A stretch of 34,279 bases of DNA. Origin: Burkholderiaceae bacterium (GTDB lineage Bacteria; Pseudomonadota; Gammaproteobacteria; Burkholderiales; Burkholderiaceae_D). Positions 23,340 to 31,001 of the stretch are shown here, one piece after another. The notes below the pieces were generated by a model, which was not told where the DNA came from, searched no databases, and worked only from the letters and a program-made list of their open reading frames with translations. The position numbers and the translations under genes are program-made. Location: NCBI GenBank assembly GCA_019751755.1, contig JAIENA010000012.1:1-34279 (forward strand), given 5' to 3'. Within the stretch, counting starts at the first letter, position 1; every line of letters begins with the position of its first letter.

Positions 23340-23376
23340 TAGCTTTGCTCGTTGCGCCATCAAATAGCATTGCTAT
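23315..23376. promoter_or_regulatory. three cI/Cro operators
   Basis: 13-bp near-palindromes of consensus ATAGCATTGCTAT occur at 23315-23327, 23339-23351 (degenerate) and 23364-23376 (perfect). Their centres are 24-25 bases apart. They overlap both divergent promoters, like a lambda OR region. The same motif recurs at the early operon promoter. Confidence 0.87.
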
Positions 23377-23379
23377 ACT
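23352..23379 (+). promoter_or_regulatory. cI promoter (pRM-like)
   Basis: TTGCGC (23352-23357) and TATACT (23374-23379) are 16 bases apart. The start would fall at the cI ATG (23386), giving a leaderless message as in lambda pRM. Operator 3 covers the spacer and -10 region, which would allow autorepression. Confidence 0.6.
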
Positions 23380-23385
23380 CGCCCA

Positions 23386-24135
23386 ATGAAAAATGAACCA
23401 AAACCCTTGGAGCCCTGGCAGATTGAAGATGCCCGCGCACTGAAAGACCTCTTCGAACGGCGTGAGCCAAAGATTTCACAGGCGGACTTTGGTGCGCAAT
23501 TTGAGATCGGGTCCCAGGGAATGGTGTGGCAGTACCTCTCCGCTCGTCGCCCGCTCAACATCAAGGCTGCCACCGCCTTTGCGCGCGGACTAGGGGTAAA
23601 AGTTGAAGAATTTAGTCGAACGATCGCTGAACAAATCTCAGCAGCGTCGGCAACGCTTGCAAATCCTGATTTGGGCGCTCAGCGCGTAACAGATAATGAT
23701 GAACATGCCCCTATTACAGTACCCATTCGAATGGTAGCGCTGCACCTGCAAGCCGGCGTGACAGGGTTTGAGACGGTCGATAACTACGAGGACGGCGGCA
23801 GCCTTCATGTGCCGCGCCAGTGGATTGAAGAGAATGATCTGGACCCGCATGCGCTTCTGGCAATCAAAATAAGAGGCGAGAGCATGGTGCCCCTGTTATA
23901 CGCAGGCGACATCGCGGTTATCAATATCAGGGATCGCTCCCGGGTCAACGGCGGGGTGTTTGCCGTTAATTTCAATGGTCAGGCAGTAGTAAAGCGCATG
24001 AAGTATGAGCGCCGCGAATGGTATCTTGCATCGGAAAATCCGGAGTTCCGTCAAGAGCCTTGCCGCAGCGGTGAGTGTGAGGTGGTCGGGCGCGTGGTGC
24101 GCTTCGAGCCGCGCAATTTCAAAGACCGCCTTTAA
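23386..24135 (+). CDS. LexA-like phage repressor cI (HTH + S24 peptidase)
   Basis: The product is 249 aa. The N-terminal HTH (about 12-80) contains KISQADFGAQFEIGSQGMVW and the recognition segment QYLSARRPLNIKAATAFARG. The C-terminal S24 domain has a candidate Ala123-Gly124 cleavage bond (LQAGVTGF), nucleophile Ser166 in GESMVPLLYAGD, and general base Lys203 (VVKRMK). This shows a RecA-stimulated self-cleaving repressor, so the prophage should be SOS-inducible. It has no SD and probably a leaderless mRNA. It should bind all five ATAGCATTGCTAT operators to hold both cro and the rightward early operon off. Confidence 0.95.
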   Translation: MKNEPKPLEPWQIEDARALKDLFERREPKISQADFGAQFEIGSQGMVWQYLSARRPLNIKAATAFARGLGVKVEEFSRTIAEQISAASATLANPDLGAQRVTDNDEHAPITVPIRMVALHLQAGVTGFETVDNYEDGGSLHVPRQWIEENDLDPHALLAIKIRGESMVPLLYAGDIAVINIRDRSRVNGGVFAVNFNGQAVVKRMKYERREWYLASENPEFRQEPCRSGECEVVGRVVRFEPRNFKDRL

Positions 24136-24163
24136 TTAACTAGTCAGAGCCCATTTGCAATAA

Positions 24164-24191
24164 TTGGATAGATTCCATCGGGAAATAATAG
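24164..24191 (+). promoter_or_regulatory. possible promoter for the DUF2939 gene
   Basis: TTGGAT and TAATAG are 16 bases apart, in an AT-rich 100-base gap between cI and the next gene. The boxes are moderate matches. A separate promoter would let the gene be expressed in the lysogen. Confidence 0.35.
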
Positions 24192-24237
24192 GTAAACTGA
24201 CATTCATAGTTTGCCTACACATTCTCAGGAAAATAAA

Positions 24238-24780
24238 TTGAAGAAATTGCTCTCGACTGTTGGCATAGGTGTCTTGGCTCTTGCTGCCTTTGCATATGCA
24301 TCCCCGTATTTCACCTTACATCAAATCAAGAACTCTCTTGCAGATAAGGATGCTGATGCATTGTCCGAGCATGTCGACTTCCCCGCCCTGCGCGAGAACG
24401 TTAAGGGGCAGGTTATGGCGATGATGTCCGCGCGAATGAGCGGCCCGGAAATGAAAGACAACCCATTTGCAGCTATGGGGCAAGCACTGGGAGCAGCCAT
24501 GGTCGGGCCAATGATCGATTCGATGGTTTCGCCAGCGGGTGTTGTGGCACTGATGCGCAATAGTGCATCCCGATCAAGTTCAGCCGGTGAAACGAAGGCC
24601 CCCAATTCCGGTGAGCAAATAAAGCCAAACTACACCGTCTCCTATAAAGGCTGGGACAGGGTCACAGTTCGGCCAGCCGGTAGCGAGGCAGGCGAAGGAA
24701 CATTGACGCTGCGGCGTCATGGCTTGTGGAATTGGAAGCTGACTGCGATCGAAATGCCGTCAGAAATTTTGTCAAAATAA
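24238..24780 (+). CDS. DUF2939 family membrane-anchored protein, candidate lysogenic-conversion gene
   Basis: The product is 180 aa. TTG at 24238 with AGGA 7-10 bases upstream is preferred over the TTG at 24211. A signal-anchor helix (KKLLSTVGIGVLALAAFAYA) is followed by SPYFTLHQIKNSLADKDADA, which leads into LSEHVDFPALRENVKGQV. That is the typical DUF2939 start. The C-terminal half ends WDRVTVRPAGSEAGEGTLTL. DUF2939 proteins are common in proteobacterial chromosomes, function unknown. It lies directly after cI, on the same strand, outside the repressed early operon. It is therefore likely expressed in the lysogen. Confidence 0.8.
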   Translation: MKKLLSTVGIGVLALAAFAYASPYFTLHQIKNSLADKDADALSEHVDFPALRENVKGQVMAMMSARMSGPEMKDNPFAAMGQALGAAMVGPMIDSMVSPAGVVALMRNSASRSSSAGETKAPNSGEQIKPNYTVSYKGWDRVTVRPAGSEAGEGTLTLRRHGLWNWKLTAIEMPSEILSK

Positions 24781-24895
24781 GCTTCCTATACTGAATCAAT
24801 CGAGAAACTACATCACCCCGCCAGAGTGCGGTGCCGATTTGGCGTCAGGCGGATTTAACAGAAGCTGCCCGGAGATTTTCCGGGAAAAATCCACG

Positions 24896-25177
24896 ATGCA
24901 ACTCCGTGCCGCCATCATCACTGTTAAAAGAATCACGCTAGCCGTGGTCCAGGTCGAACCTGAGCAGACATACCCCGAGCCTGCTAATGCTGTCCTTCTC
25001 CAGGCGCAGCAAATCTTTACGGCGCTGCCCATCATGCTGCTGGCCCCACGTATAGGCGGCTTCTCACGCAGCTACGCGACATTCAATGTCGACAGCCTGA
25101 TTAGTGAAATCAACGCTGACACGATTGATTGGCAGAAACATTCGCCGCCTGTACAGGATCGCGACGCACCTTTCTAA
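24896..25177 (+). CDS. hypothetical protein after the DUF2939 gene
   Basis: The product is 93 aa from ATG 24896 (MQLRAAIITVKRITLAVVQV), with GGGAAAAA upstream. It ends PPVQDRDAPF. It has mixed strands and helices, with the phrase RIGGFSRSYATFNVDSLISE, and no signal peptide. I do not recognise the family. It lies between DUF2939 and the repressed early promoter, so it may be co-expressed with cI in the lysogen. An upstream start at 24839 is possible but has no SD. Confidence 0.6.
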   Translation: MQLRAAIITVKRITLAVVQVEPEQTYPEPANAVLLQAQQIFTALPIMLLAPRIGGFSRSYATFNVDSLISEINADTIDWQKHSPPVQDRDAPF

Positions 25178-25216
25178 CGCCCGATCTTTCCAACTAAAAA
25201 AATTTAACAACATGTA

Positions 25217-25254
25217 ATAGCATTGCTATTGCACATGAAAAATAGCGATGCTAT
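25217..25254. promoter_or_regulatory. two distal operators of the early rightward promoter
   Basis: ATAGCATTGCTAT (25217-25229, perfect) and ATAGCGATGCTAT (25242-25254, one change) are centred 25 bases apart, the same spacing as at cI/cro. They overlap the -35 and -10 boxes of the early promoter. Confidence 0.88.
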
Positions 25255-25257
25255 TAT
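25229..25257 (+). promoter_or_regulatory. early rightward promoter
   Basis: TTGCAC (25229-25234) and TATTAT (25252-25257) have a 17-base spacer. The start is expected near 25264, 32 bases before the first gene of the operon. Both boxes lie in repressor operators. Confidence 0.8.
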
Positions 25258-25295
25258 GCACCCATCGAAGCAGCCCCCACCGATGGAGACCAAGC

Positions 25296-25742
25296 ATGCA
25301 GCTGTCCGCACCACGCCTCACCTACGCAATGACAACTGGCGACATGAACACCCTGCGCGATCTCGGTGACCGGCGCTTCTCCGTAGTCGGCCAACCAGCC
25401 CACGTGCTGTCCGCATCACAGCGTTCAGCTGAACACACCCGCCAGCACCACACCTTCATCGAAGCCCAGCAGCGCGCCAGTGGCGTGCGCGCCCGCCCCT
25501 GCTCCACCGGCTGCTATTCGCTCTACAACGCCCACGGCCAGTTCATCGGCCGTACGGTGACGGGCGACGGCGGTGGCTTCTGCAAGTCCACCTTGCGCGC
25601 CATGGCCACGCGCATGGCGCACAGCGAAGAACTGGCGGCCGCCTGTCGCATGGTGGACCAGGACTATGAAGCCTTCGGCGCGGTGACGCCGATGACGGTG
25701 GCGCTGATGCGCAAGCTGCTCAGCACCATTGACGGCGCCTGA
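25296..25742 (+). CDS. hypothetical early phage protein
   Basis: The product is 148 aa (MQLSAPRLTYAMTTGDMNTL), with GGAGACC upstream of ATG 25296. It is rich in Arg/His/Cys, with RPCSTGCYSLYNAHGQFIGR (about 67-86) and a C-terminal helix. There is no recognised domain. As the first gene under the repressor-controlled early promoter it is made immediately on induction. Such positions often hold host-takeover or anti-restriction proteins, but nothing in the sequence shows that here. Confidence 0.7.
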   Translation: MQLSAPRLTYAMTTGDMNTLRDLGDRRFSVVGQPAHVLSASQRSAEHTRQHHTFIEAQQRASGVRARPCSTGCYSLYNAHGQFIGRTVTGDGGGFCKSTLRAMATRMAHSEELAAACRMVDQDYEAFGAVTPMTVALMRKLLSTIDGA

Positions 25743-25751
25743 GGCGCAACC

Positions 25752-25940
25752 ATGGCGCGCATCGAACCCGATCGCGCCGCGCTGGAATTCGCCCACCGGG
25801 CACTGAAAACCACCCTGCCGCTGGACTACATGTTGACCGTCCCGGCCCACCTGGTCGTACTGCACATCCTCGCCCGCCGGCACATGCAGCGCCGCGCGCG
25901 GATTGATTTGAAGAAGCTGCAAGCCAACGACAACGACTGA
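25752..25940 (+). CDS. small hypothetical early protein
   Basis: The product is 62 aa (MARIEPDRAALEFAHRALKT), basic at the C-terminus (ARRHMQRRARIDLKKLQAND). GAGG lies ahead of the ATG, 9 bases after the upstream stop. It may bind nucleic acid by charge alone. The family is not recognised. Confidence 0.6.
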   Translation: MARIEPDRAALEFAHRALKTTLPLDYMLTVPAHLVVLHILARRHMQRRARIDLKKLQANDND

Positions 25941-25951
25941 AAGAAATCATC

Positions 25952-26353
25952 ATGGACATGCTGAGTGCTGTTTCCACCGCCAACAATGAATCCCTGCGCA
26001 TCGCAGCCCAGGCACGGTTTCAACTGGACCGCCCTGCCCTGCTGCGCGCCAGCGCGATGCTTGCCGCCCAGTGCCACGCCGCATCGGATGCCGCGCGCCT
26101 GATCAACAGCGAAAGCCTTGCCAATGTGGCGCCGCCGCCACCTGCCGCCGCCGCGCTGTACGACATCGTGCACGACCTGTCCTGGGCCGGCCGCGCCCTG
26201 ACACATCCACAGAGCGACCAGAGCTGCCTGGGCTGCAACCTGGGCTACGCGGTCGCGAAAATCTTCGCGCTGGCCTCCCGTGAAGGCATCGACGTGGGCG
26301 CCATCCTGGCCGCGCAGTTGCACGAAGAAGCCACCACGCCCATCCCGTTCTAA
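25952..26353 (+). CDS. hypothetical early phage protein
   Basis: The product is 133 aa, predicted mostly helical. It begins MDMLSAVSTANNESLRIAAQ, has a Pro-rich patch near 60, and a CLGCNLGYAVAKIFALASRE segment containing CxxC. It is not recognised. It lies 11 bases after the preceding gene in the early operon. Confidence 0.65.
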   Translation: MDMLSAVSTANNESLRIAAQARFQLDRPALLRASAMLAAQCHAASDAARLINSESLANVAPPPPAAAALYDIVHDLSWAGRALTHPQSDQSCLGCNLGYAVAKIFALASREGIDVGAILAAQLHEEATTPIPF

Positions 26354-26379
26354 CCACAACCGAAAGGACCACTACCACC

Positions 26380-26730
26380 ATGAGCAAAGCATTCGCCGTC
26401 TTCCTGCAGGAATTGCGGGAGGGCCGTACCCACGCCGAAATGACCAGCGCGCTGGCCGAGCTGCTGCAGAAGGTGCGCGACACCGGCAAGGGCGGCACGA
26501 TCACGCTGGAAATCGCGGTCGGGCCGGCCAGCCGCGGCTCCGACGTCGACAAAGTCGTCATCAAGGACAAGATCAAGACCAAGCTGCCGACGCCGGAGCG
26601 CGGTACCGATTTCTACTGGCTGACCGACGACAGCGAACTGACCCGCAACCACCCGCGCCAGTCCGCCCTGGACCTGCGCGACGCATCCACCCTCACCTCC
26701 ACTCCACCACTGAAGGAAGCCATTCAATGA
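26380..26730 (+). CDS. hypothetical protein paired with the DUF2303 gene
   Basis: The product is 116 aa: MSKAFAVFLQELREGRTHAE, then GGTITLEIAVGPASRGSDVD, VVIKDKIKTKLPTPERGTDF and YWLTDDSELTRNHPRQ. This compact helix-strand pattern is regularly seen immediately before DUF2303 genes in phages. The stop overlaps the DUF2303 start (ATGA), so the two products are probably made in equal amounts and may interact. Confidence 0.75.
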   Translation: MSKAFAVFLQELREGRTHAEMTSALAELLQKVRDTGKGGTITLEIAVGPASRGSDVDKVVIKDKIKTKLPTPERGTDFYWLTDDSELTRNHPRQSALDLRDASTLTSTPPLKEAIQ

Positions 26731-27557
26731 ACGAACATCTGCACGCCGACGGTAGCACCGTCAAAGCCATCACGGACCTGGTCGCCGCCGGCGACGTCAT
26801 CAAGGAAATCGACAACACCCGCCACTTGGTGATCCCGGAAGGCTACCAGCACATCGAAGTGACGAAGGCTGTCGAGGCGGCTGCACCAACGCCAATGCGC
26901 AAGAAAGGCACTGTGCAGTTGGCCGCCGTGGACAGTTTCACCAAGTACCTTACCGACCATGGCCTGGCCGACAACTGCTACATCTATGCCGACCCCGACA
27001 GCCGCACCCTGACGGGCGTGCTGAACGATCACATGACCGGAGACGACACCGCAGGCTGGCGCGACCACCGCGCGGTCTACACGGCTGAATACACCCGCGA
27101 ATTCGCGCTGTGGATGAAGCACGACGGCCAGCAGATGGAGCAGGAACAGTTTGCGATGTTTCTCGAAGATAACATCGCCGACGTGGTGGAACCTTCCGGC
27201 GAAACGCTGATGCAGGTCGCGCTGACGCTGCAGGCAAAAACCGAAGTGGCATTCAAGAGCCACCGCCGCCTGGACAACGGCCAGGTGCAGTTCGGCTACA
27301 GCGAAAACATGACGTCCAACGCCGGAGCCGATGGCCAACTGGAAATCCCGCGCGAGTTCAAGCTGGGCCTGCGCGTGTTCAAGAACGCGCCGGACGCCTA
27401 CAAGATCAAGGCCCGCTTGAAGTATCGCCTGACCAGCCAGAAGCTGAAATTCTGGTACGAACTGGACCGCCCGGTGAACGTGGTGGAAGACGCATTCAAG
27501 GCCTACGTGAGCGCAGCGCAAGAGAGCGGCTTCACGGTCCTGATGGGCAAGCCATAA
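26727..27557 (+). CDS. DUF2303 (YfdQ) family protein
   Basis: The product is 276 aa. Family-typical parts are NTRHLVIPEGYQHIEVTK near residue 30, then LAAVDSFTKYLTDHG and a long FKSHRRLDNGQVQFGYSENM (about 170-190). IPREFKLGLRVFKNAPDAYK (about 207-226) follows, and the C-terminus is a strand-rich domain (RLKYRLTSQKLKFWYELDRP). YfdQ-like proteins occur in prophage early operons next to recombination or replication genes. Their function is not established. Expressed under the early promoter. Confidence 0.9.
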   Translation: MNEHLHADGSTVKAITDLVAAGDVIKEIDNTRHLVIPEGYQHIEVTKAVEAAAPTPMRKKGTVQLAAVDSFTKYLTDHGLADNCYIYADPDSRTLTGVLNDHMTGDDTAGWRDHRAVYTAEYTREFALWMKHDGQQMEQEQFAMFLEDNIADVVEPSGETLMQVALTLQAKTEVAFKSHRRLDNGQVQFGYSENMTSNAGADGQLEIPREFKLGLRVFKNAPDAYKIKARLKYRLTSQKLKFWYELDRPVNVVEDAFKAYVSAAQESGFTVLMGKP

Positions 27558-27569
27558 GGAACCATCGCC

Positions 27570-27773
27570 ATGACCACCAACACCATCAAGATCGGCGCCA
27601 GCGTGGCATTTGACAGCGAAGACGGCCCGCAGCAAGGCACCGTGTCTGGCTTCAAGGCCGACCTGGGCAATGGCCGCAGCCACGCGCTGGTGAAGGTCAC
27701 GGGAACACTGAACGGCGAACCCTGGACCATCCCGGTTGACCAGCTGCAGCAGCGCCCCACGGCGCGCGTGTAA
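27570..27773 (+). CDS. small beta-barrel-like hypothetical protein
   Basis: The product is 67 aa with strands GASVAFDSEDGPQQGTVSGF and ALVKVTGTLNGEPWTIPVDQ. The pattern is of a KOW/SH3-like fold. AAGGA is 9 bases before the ATG. Such small barrels often bind nucleic acid, but this is only a fold guess. It is co-transcribed with the DUF2303 gene. Confidence 0.65.
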   Translation: MTTNTIKIGASVAFDSEDGPQQGTVSGFKADLGNGRSHALVKVTGTLNGEPWTIPVDQLQQRPTARV

Positions 27774-27777
27774 CGCC

Positions 27778-28167
27778 ATGAGCTTCCGCCTCCGCCGCAA
27801 GCTGCCGCCCGGCCGCGTGCCGATGACTAGCCCGGCACGCAACCGCCTGGCGCTGGAACTGGCCACGTCGGTCGAGACGCTGCTGGCCCAGCCATCGCCG
27901 GGTGCGTTTAACCAGGTGTCGAAGATGCTGGCGGCGCTGGCCGGTGCCGGGATGAAGTCCCCGGCGCTGGATCAGGCGAGCAACACGATGAACCTGATCT
28001 GCGATCGCTACGAGCGAGTGGGCAAGGTTGGCGCCAGCGCGGACGAAGCGGCGGCGCTGCGCGCGGCGATAGCCGGAATTGACCAAGCGCTGCCACGGCT
28101 GGCCGTCGATGTTCTGGCTCGGGCCGTGGCGGAAGTGGAAGCATTTTGCGCCCTGGCTGGCGCGTGA
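27778..28167 (+). CDS. hypothetical early phage protein, helical
   Basis: The product is 129 aa from ATG 27778 (MSFRLRRKLPPGRVPMTSPA). The N-terminus is very basic, and the rest is Ala-rich and helical (EAAALRAAIAGIDQALPRLA). The start is 4 bases after the upstream stop, with no SD of its own, suggesting reinitiation. A second ATG at 27823 is possible. Family not recognised. Confidence 0.65.
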   Translation: MSFRLRRKLPPGRVPMTSPARNRLALELATSVETLLAQPSPGAFNQVSKMLAALAGAGMKSPALDQASNTMNLICDRYERVGKVGASADEAAALRAAIAGIDQALPRLAVDVLARAVAEVEAFCALAGA

Positions 28168-28180
28168 TACGAGGAATGTT

Positions 28181-30169
28181 ATGAAGCGTGACCTTTTCAC
28201 GATGCAGCTGGACCTGGGCAACGAACTAATCATCGACAATTTCGCTGGTGGTGGTGGAACGTCAACGGGTCTTGAATGGGCTTTCGGCCGCCCGGTCGAC
28301 ATCGCAATCAACCACGACCCGGAAGCATTGGCGATGCACGCCGCGAACCACCCACACACCAAACACCTGTGCGAAAGCGTGTGGGACGTCGACCCAATCA
28401 AGGTGACGAATAACCAGCCTGTGGGCCTGGTTTGGCTGTCGCCGGACTGTAAGCATTTTAGTAAGGCCAAGGGCGGAAAGCCTGTGGAGAAGCGGATCCG
28501 TGGCTTGGCCTGGGTTACGATGCGGTGGGCGGCCAAGTGCAAGCCGCGCGTGATCATGCTCGAAAACGTCGAGGAGTTCAAAACCTGGGGCCCGCTGCTG
28601 GTCGATGCCGACGGCAACGCCAAACCGGATCCCGCGAAGAAGGGCAAGACGTTCGAAAGTTTCATCCGCCAGCTGCGCGGCCATGGCTACGACGTCGAGT
28701 ACCAGGAGCTGCGCGCCAACGATCATGATACGCCAACCATTCGCAAGCGCTTCTTCCTGGTGGCACGACGCGATGGGCTGCCGATCCGCTGGCCGGTGCC
28801 GACGCACGCTGCACCCAAGACCATCGCTGTACAGGCCGGAAAACTGAAACCATACCGGACGGCCGCCGAATGCATCGATTGGTCTATCCCGTGCCAAAGC
28901 ATCTTCAACCGCAAAAAGCCGCTGGCGGAAGCCACGTTGCGCCGGATCGCCAAGGGCATCATGCGTTATGTGGTCGATGCGGCTGAGCCGTTCATCGTGG
29001 GGCAAGGTGGCCCGATCTATTCGGGAAAGCCAAAATCGGTTGCAGAGCCGTTCGGCACGCTGACGACGGAAAACCATCGCGCCGTGGTGCTGCCGACCAT
29101 TGTCCCCGTGACGCACCAGGGCGGCGACCGCAGCGAATCGATCAACGATCCGTTCCGGACGATCACTGGCGCGCAGCGTGGCGAAAAAGCCTTGGCCACT
29201 GCCACCTTGGCTCCGTTCGTGATGACCAACACCACGGGCCACGCTGGCGCCGCCGCAGATGCGCCGGTGCCGACGGTAACGGCTGCTGGAAACCAGGCGC
29301 TGGCCACTGCGACATTGTCCGCGGTGCTGGTGGACGCTGCGCATGGGGAAGTGTCACCCGGTGGCGTAAAGCGCTGGGGTTCAGGCGCACATAAAATTGA
29401 TGCGCCAATCGGTACTGTGCTGACTTCCGGCAACAAGGCGCTGGTGACCGCCTTCCTCAGCGAACATGCCAATGCGTCGAACCAGCGCGTGATGCCGGTG
29501 GATGAGCCGCTGCGCACGATTTGTGCCCAAGTCAAGGGTGGTCATTTCAGCATGGTGTCGGCGCACATCACGAAGTTTCGCACCGGCGCCACCGGCAGTG
29601 ACTTGAATGATCCGCTGCCGACCATCACGGCCGGTCCAAAAGAAAACCCAGCGGGCGCTGCGCATGCACTGGGCATCGTTGCCAGCAACCTGGTGAAACT
29701 GCGCGGCACCAGCACCGCCAGCGGTACCGACGAGCCGCTGGGCACGGTCAGCGCCGGCGGCCAGCACCACGCTGAAGTGCGTGCTTTCCTACTGAAGTAT
29801 TACGGCAGTGACCAGGACCCGCGCCTGGAAGATCCGATGCATACGGTCACCAGCAAGGACCGCTTCGGCCTGGTCACGATCCACGGGCAGGATTACCAGA
29901 TCGTGGATATTGGCCTGCGCATGCTGGCGCCGCGTGAGCTATTCCGGGCCCAGGGCTTCCCCGACAGCTACATCATCGACAGCGTGCCGGACTGGGAGCG
30001 GCTATTCGTGGACGGCGAGCAAGTGGCGGACGTGAAGTCCATCCCGTGGCGCCCACTGACGAAAAGTTCCCAGGTGCGAATGTGCGGCAATAGCGTTTGC
30101 CCGCCGATGGCGCGCGCCCTTATCGAAGCGAATTTCGGGCATGAACGCGAGATTGCGAGGGCGGCCTAA
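28181..30169 (+). CDS. C5-cytosine DNA methyltransferase with repeat-built target domain
   Basis: The product is 662 aa, well above a typical C5 enzyme (about 330-450). It has motif I DNFAGGGGTSTG (19-30), motif IV SPDCKHFS with catalytic Cys90, ENV at 128-130, and motif VIII QELRAND (175-181) plus RKRFFLVARR. Motif IX APRELFRAQGFPDSY lies near 583-597 and motif X GNSV at 636. All catalytic parts are present. Between VIII and IX, residues about 280-565 consist of eight degenerate repeats of the form [DE]xPxxT[ILV]. It probably protects phage DNA from host restriction. No partner nuclease is seen. GAGGAA precedes ATG 28181. Confidence 0.93.
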   Translation: MKRDLFTMQLDLGNELIIDNFAGGGGTSTGLEWAFGRPVDIAINHDPEALAMHAANHPHTKHLCESVWDVDPIKVTNNQPVGLVWLSPDCKHFSKAKGGKPVEKRIRGLAWVTMRWAAKCKPRVIMLENVEEFKTWGPLLVDADGNAKPDPAKKGKTFESFIRQLRGHGYDVEYQELRANDHDTPTIRKRFFLVARRDGLPIRWPVPTHAAPKTIAVQAGKLKPYRTAAECIDWSIPCQSIFNRKKPLAEATLRRIAKGIMRYVVDAAEPFIVGQGGPIYSGKPKSVAEPFGTLTTENHRAVVLPTIVPVTHQGGDRSESINDPFRTITGAQRGEKALATATLAPFVMTNTTGHAGAAADAPVPTVTAAGNQALATATLSAVLVDAAHGEVSPGGVKRWGSGAHKIDAPIGTVLTSGNKALVTAFLSEHANASNQRVMPVDEPLRTICAQVKGGHFSMVSAHITKFRTGATGSDLNDPLPTITAGPKENPAGAAHALGIVASNLVKLRGTSTASGTDEPLGTVSAGGQHHAEVRAFLLKYYGSDQDPRLEDPMHTVTSKDRFGLVTIHGQDYQIVDIGLRMLAPRELFRAQGFPDSYIIDSVPDWERLFVDGEQVADVKSIPWRPLTKSSQVRMCGNSVCPPMARALIEANFGHEREIARAA

Positions 30170-30177
30170 TGAAAAGC

Positions 30178-30813
30178 TTATGTTCGCAAATCTTCGTCAC
30201 ACATCGGCACTCGTCGATCCGTGCACATAGCCTCGAGATTATGTTGCAGCATTATCAACTCTTGCAGGTATCTGTGTGCGTCGGTGATCCGATCTTCGCA
30301 TTCGGAAAAGAGCGTTCCCGACATTGCTCCTCCAGTGTGTCGCATGTGGTGCTGGACTTGAATCAGTGTTGTGGAAATATGCAACGCTGCGAGGACTGCA
30401 ATGTGGTTGGTTTGTGGCGTGATAAGGGAGTCCAGAATCGCACAAAGTCGATCGATACGTGTGGCATGTTGGTCCGCCATCCATTCATTGAAAGCATTTT
30501 GTTTGTCGCGCACAAGATGCTCGGCTGCCTCCAGGGAAAACGATGCGATCTGCACCATATTCCTGATGGCCAAAGTCCGAGCAATCAATTCAGCATCAAC
30601 AGCCTTTGTACGTTCACGGGCGTGCTGCGACTGAGCAATTGCGAATGCGCCAACAATAGCGCCGATAGATCCAATCGCCTGTACCCAACTCGCCCAATCG
30701 GATTTGCTCAGTTCGAAACTGCGGCCCAAGAGAATAAAGTCGAGGAATGTGAAGGCGATCAGCAATACTGCCTGAATCCGGGAATTTTTAAACCATTGAA
30801 AAAATGTTGTCAT
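30178..30813 (-). CDS. two-TM membrane protein with helical cytoplasmic domain, inverted moron/defence candidate
   Basis: The product is 211 aa. TM1 is about 14-30 (AVLLIAFTFLDFILLG). TM2 is about 41-60 (WVQAIGSIGAIVGAFAIA). Then a long helical domain (LEAAEHLVRDKQNAFNEWMA ... HRYLQELIMLQHNLEAMCTD). It is the only gene on the minus strand within the early operon, is visibly less GC-rich than its neighbours, and ends 8 bases from the methyltransferase stop. These are signs of a separately acquired gene. No good SD is seen at ATG 30811-30813. Two-TM plus helical-domain proteins occur among superinfection-exclusion and abortive-infection genes, but this one is not recognised. Confidence 0.7.
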   Translation of the reverse strand: MTTFFQWFKNSRIQAVLLIAFTFLDFILLGRSFELSKSDWASWVQAIGSIGAIVGAFAIAQSQHARERTKAVDAELIARTLAIRNMVQIASFSLEAAEHLVRDKQNAFNEWMADQHATRIDRLCAILDSLITPQTNHIAVLAALHISTTLIQVQHHMRHTGGAMSGTLFSECEDRITDAHRYLQELIMLQHNLEAMCTDRRVPMCDEDLRT

Positions 30814-30827
30814 GAAGGAATTTTATC

Positions 30828-31001
30828 ATGATCTACAACCCCGGCCACACGGACTACATCCACCAGCGCAACAAGAAAGCGAAGCCTGGGCCCAGCTTTA
30901 CCATGAAGAAGTGCAACGGCCCGTGCGGCCTGCGCCGCTCTGTCGGCCAGTTTGCGCACGGCAGCACCGTGTGCTTGCAGTGCGCCAAGAGGTCAGCATG
31001 A
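30828..31001 (+). CDS. small zinc-ribbon-like protein
   Basis: The product is 57 aa: MIYNPGHTDYIHQRNKKAKP, a basic stretch, then CNGPC and CLQC with 20 residues between the pairs. The pairs would bind one zinc ion, and small phage zinc ribbons usually bind nucleic acid or host proteins. The start ATG overlaps the 5' region of the inverted membrane gene. Its stop overlaps the next start (ATGA). It is too short for most ORF callers. Confidence 0.75.
   Translation: MIYNPGHTDYIHQRNKKAKPGPSFTMKKCNGPCGLRRSVGQFAHGSTVCLQCAKRSA

Noticed and set aside
24808..25035. Minus-strand 75-codon frame between DUF2939 and the early promoter
   Set aside because: No SD. The plus-strand ORF starting at 24896 fits the operon direction better.
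26724..27866. Minus-strand 380-codon frame opposite the DUF2303 gene
   Set aside because: Shadow of a well-supported gene. No SD and no recognisable protein pattern.
30169..30831. Plus-strand 220-codon frame opposite the membrane protein
   Set aside because: Cys/His/Ser-rich with no domain. The minus frame has two clean TM helices and a coherent helical domain.
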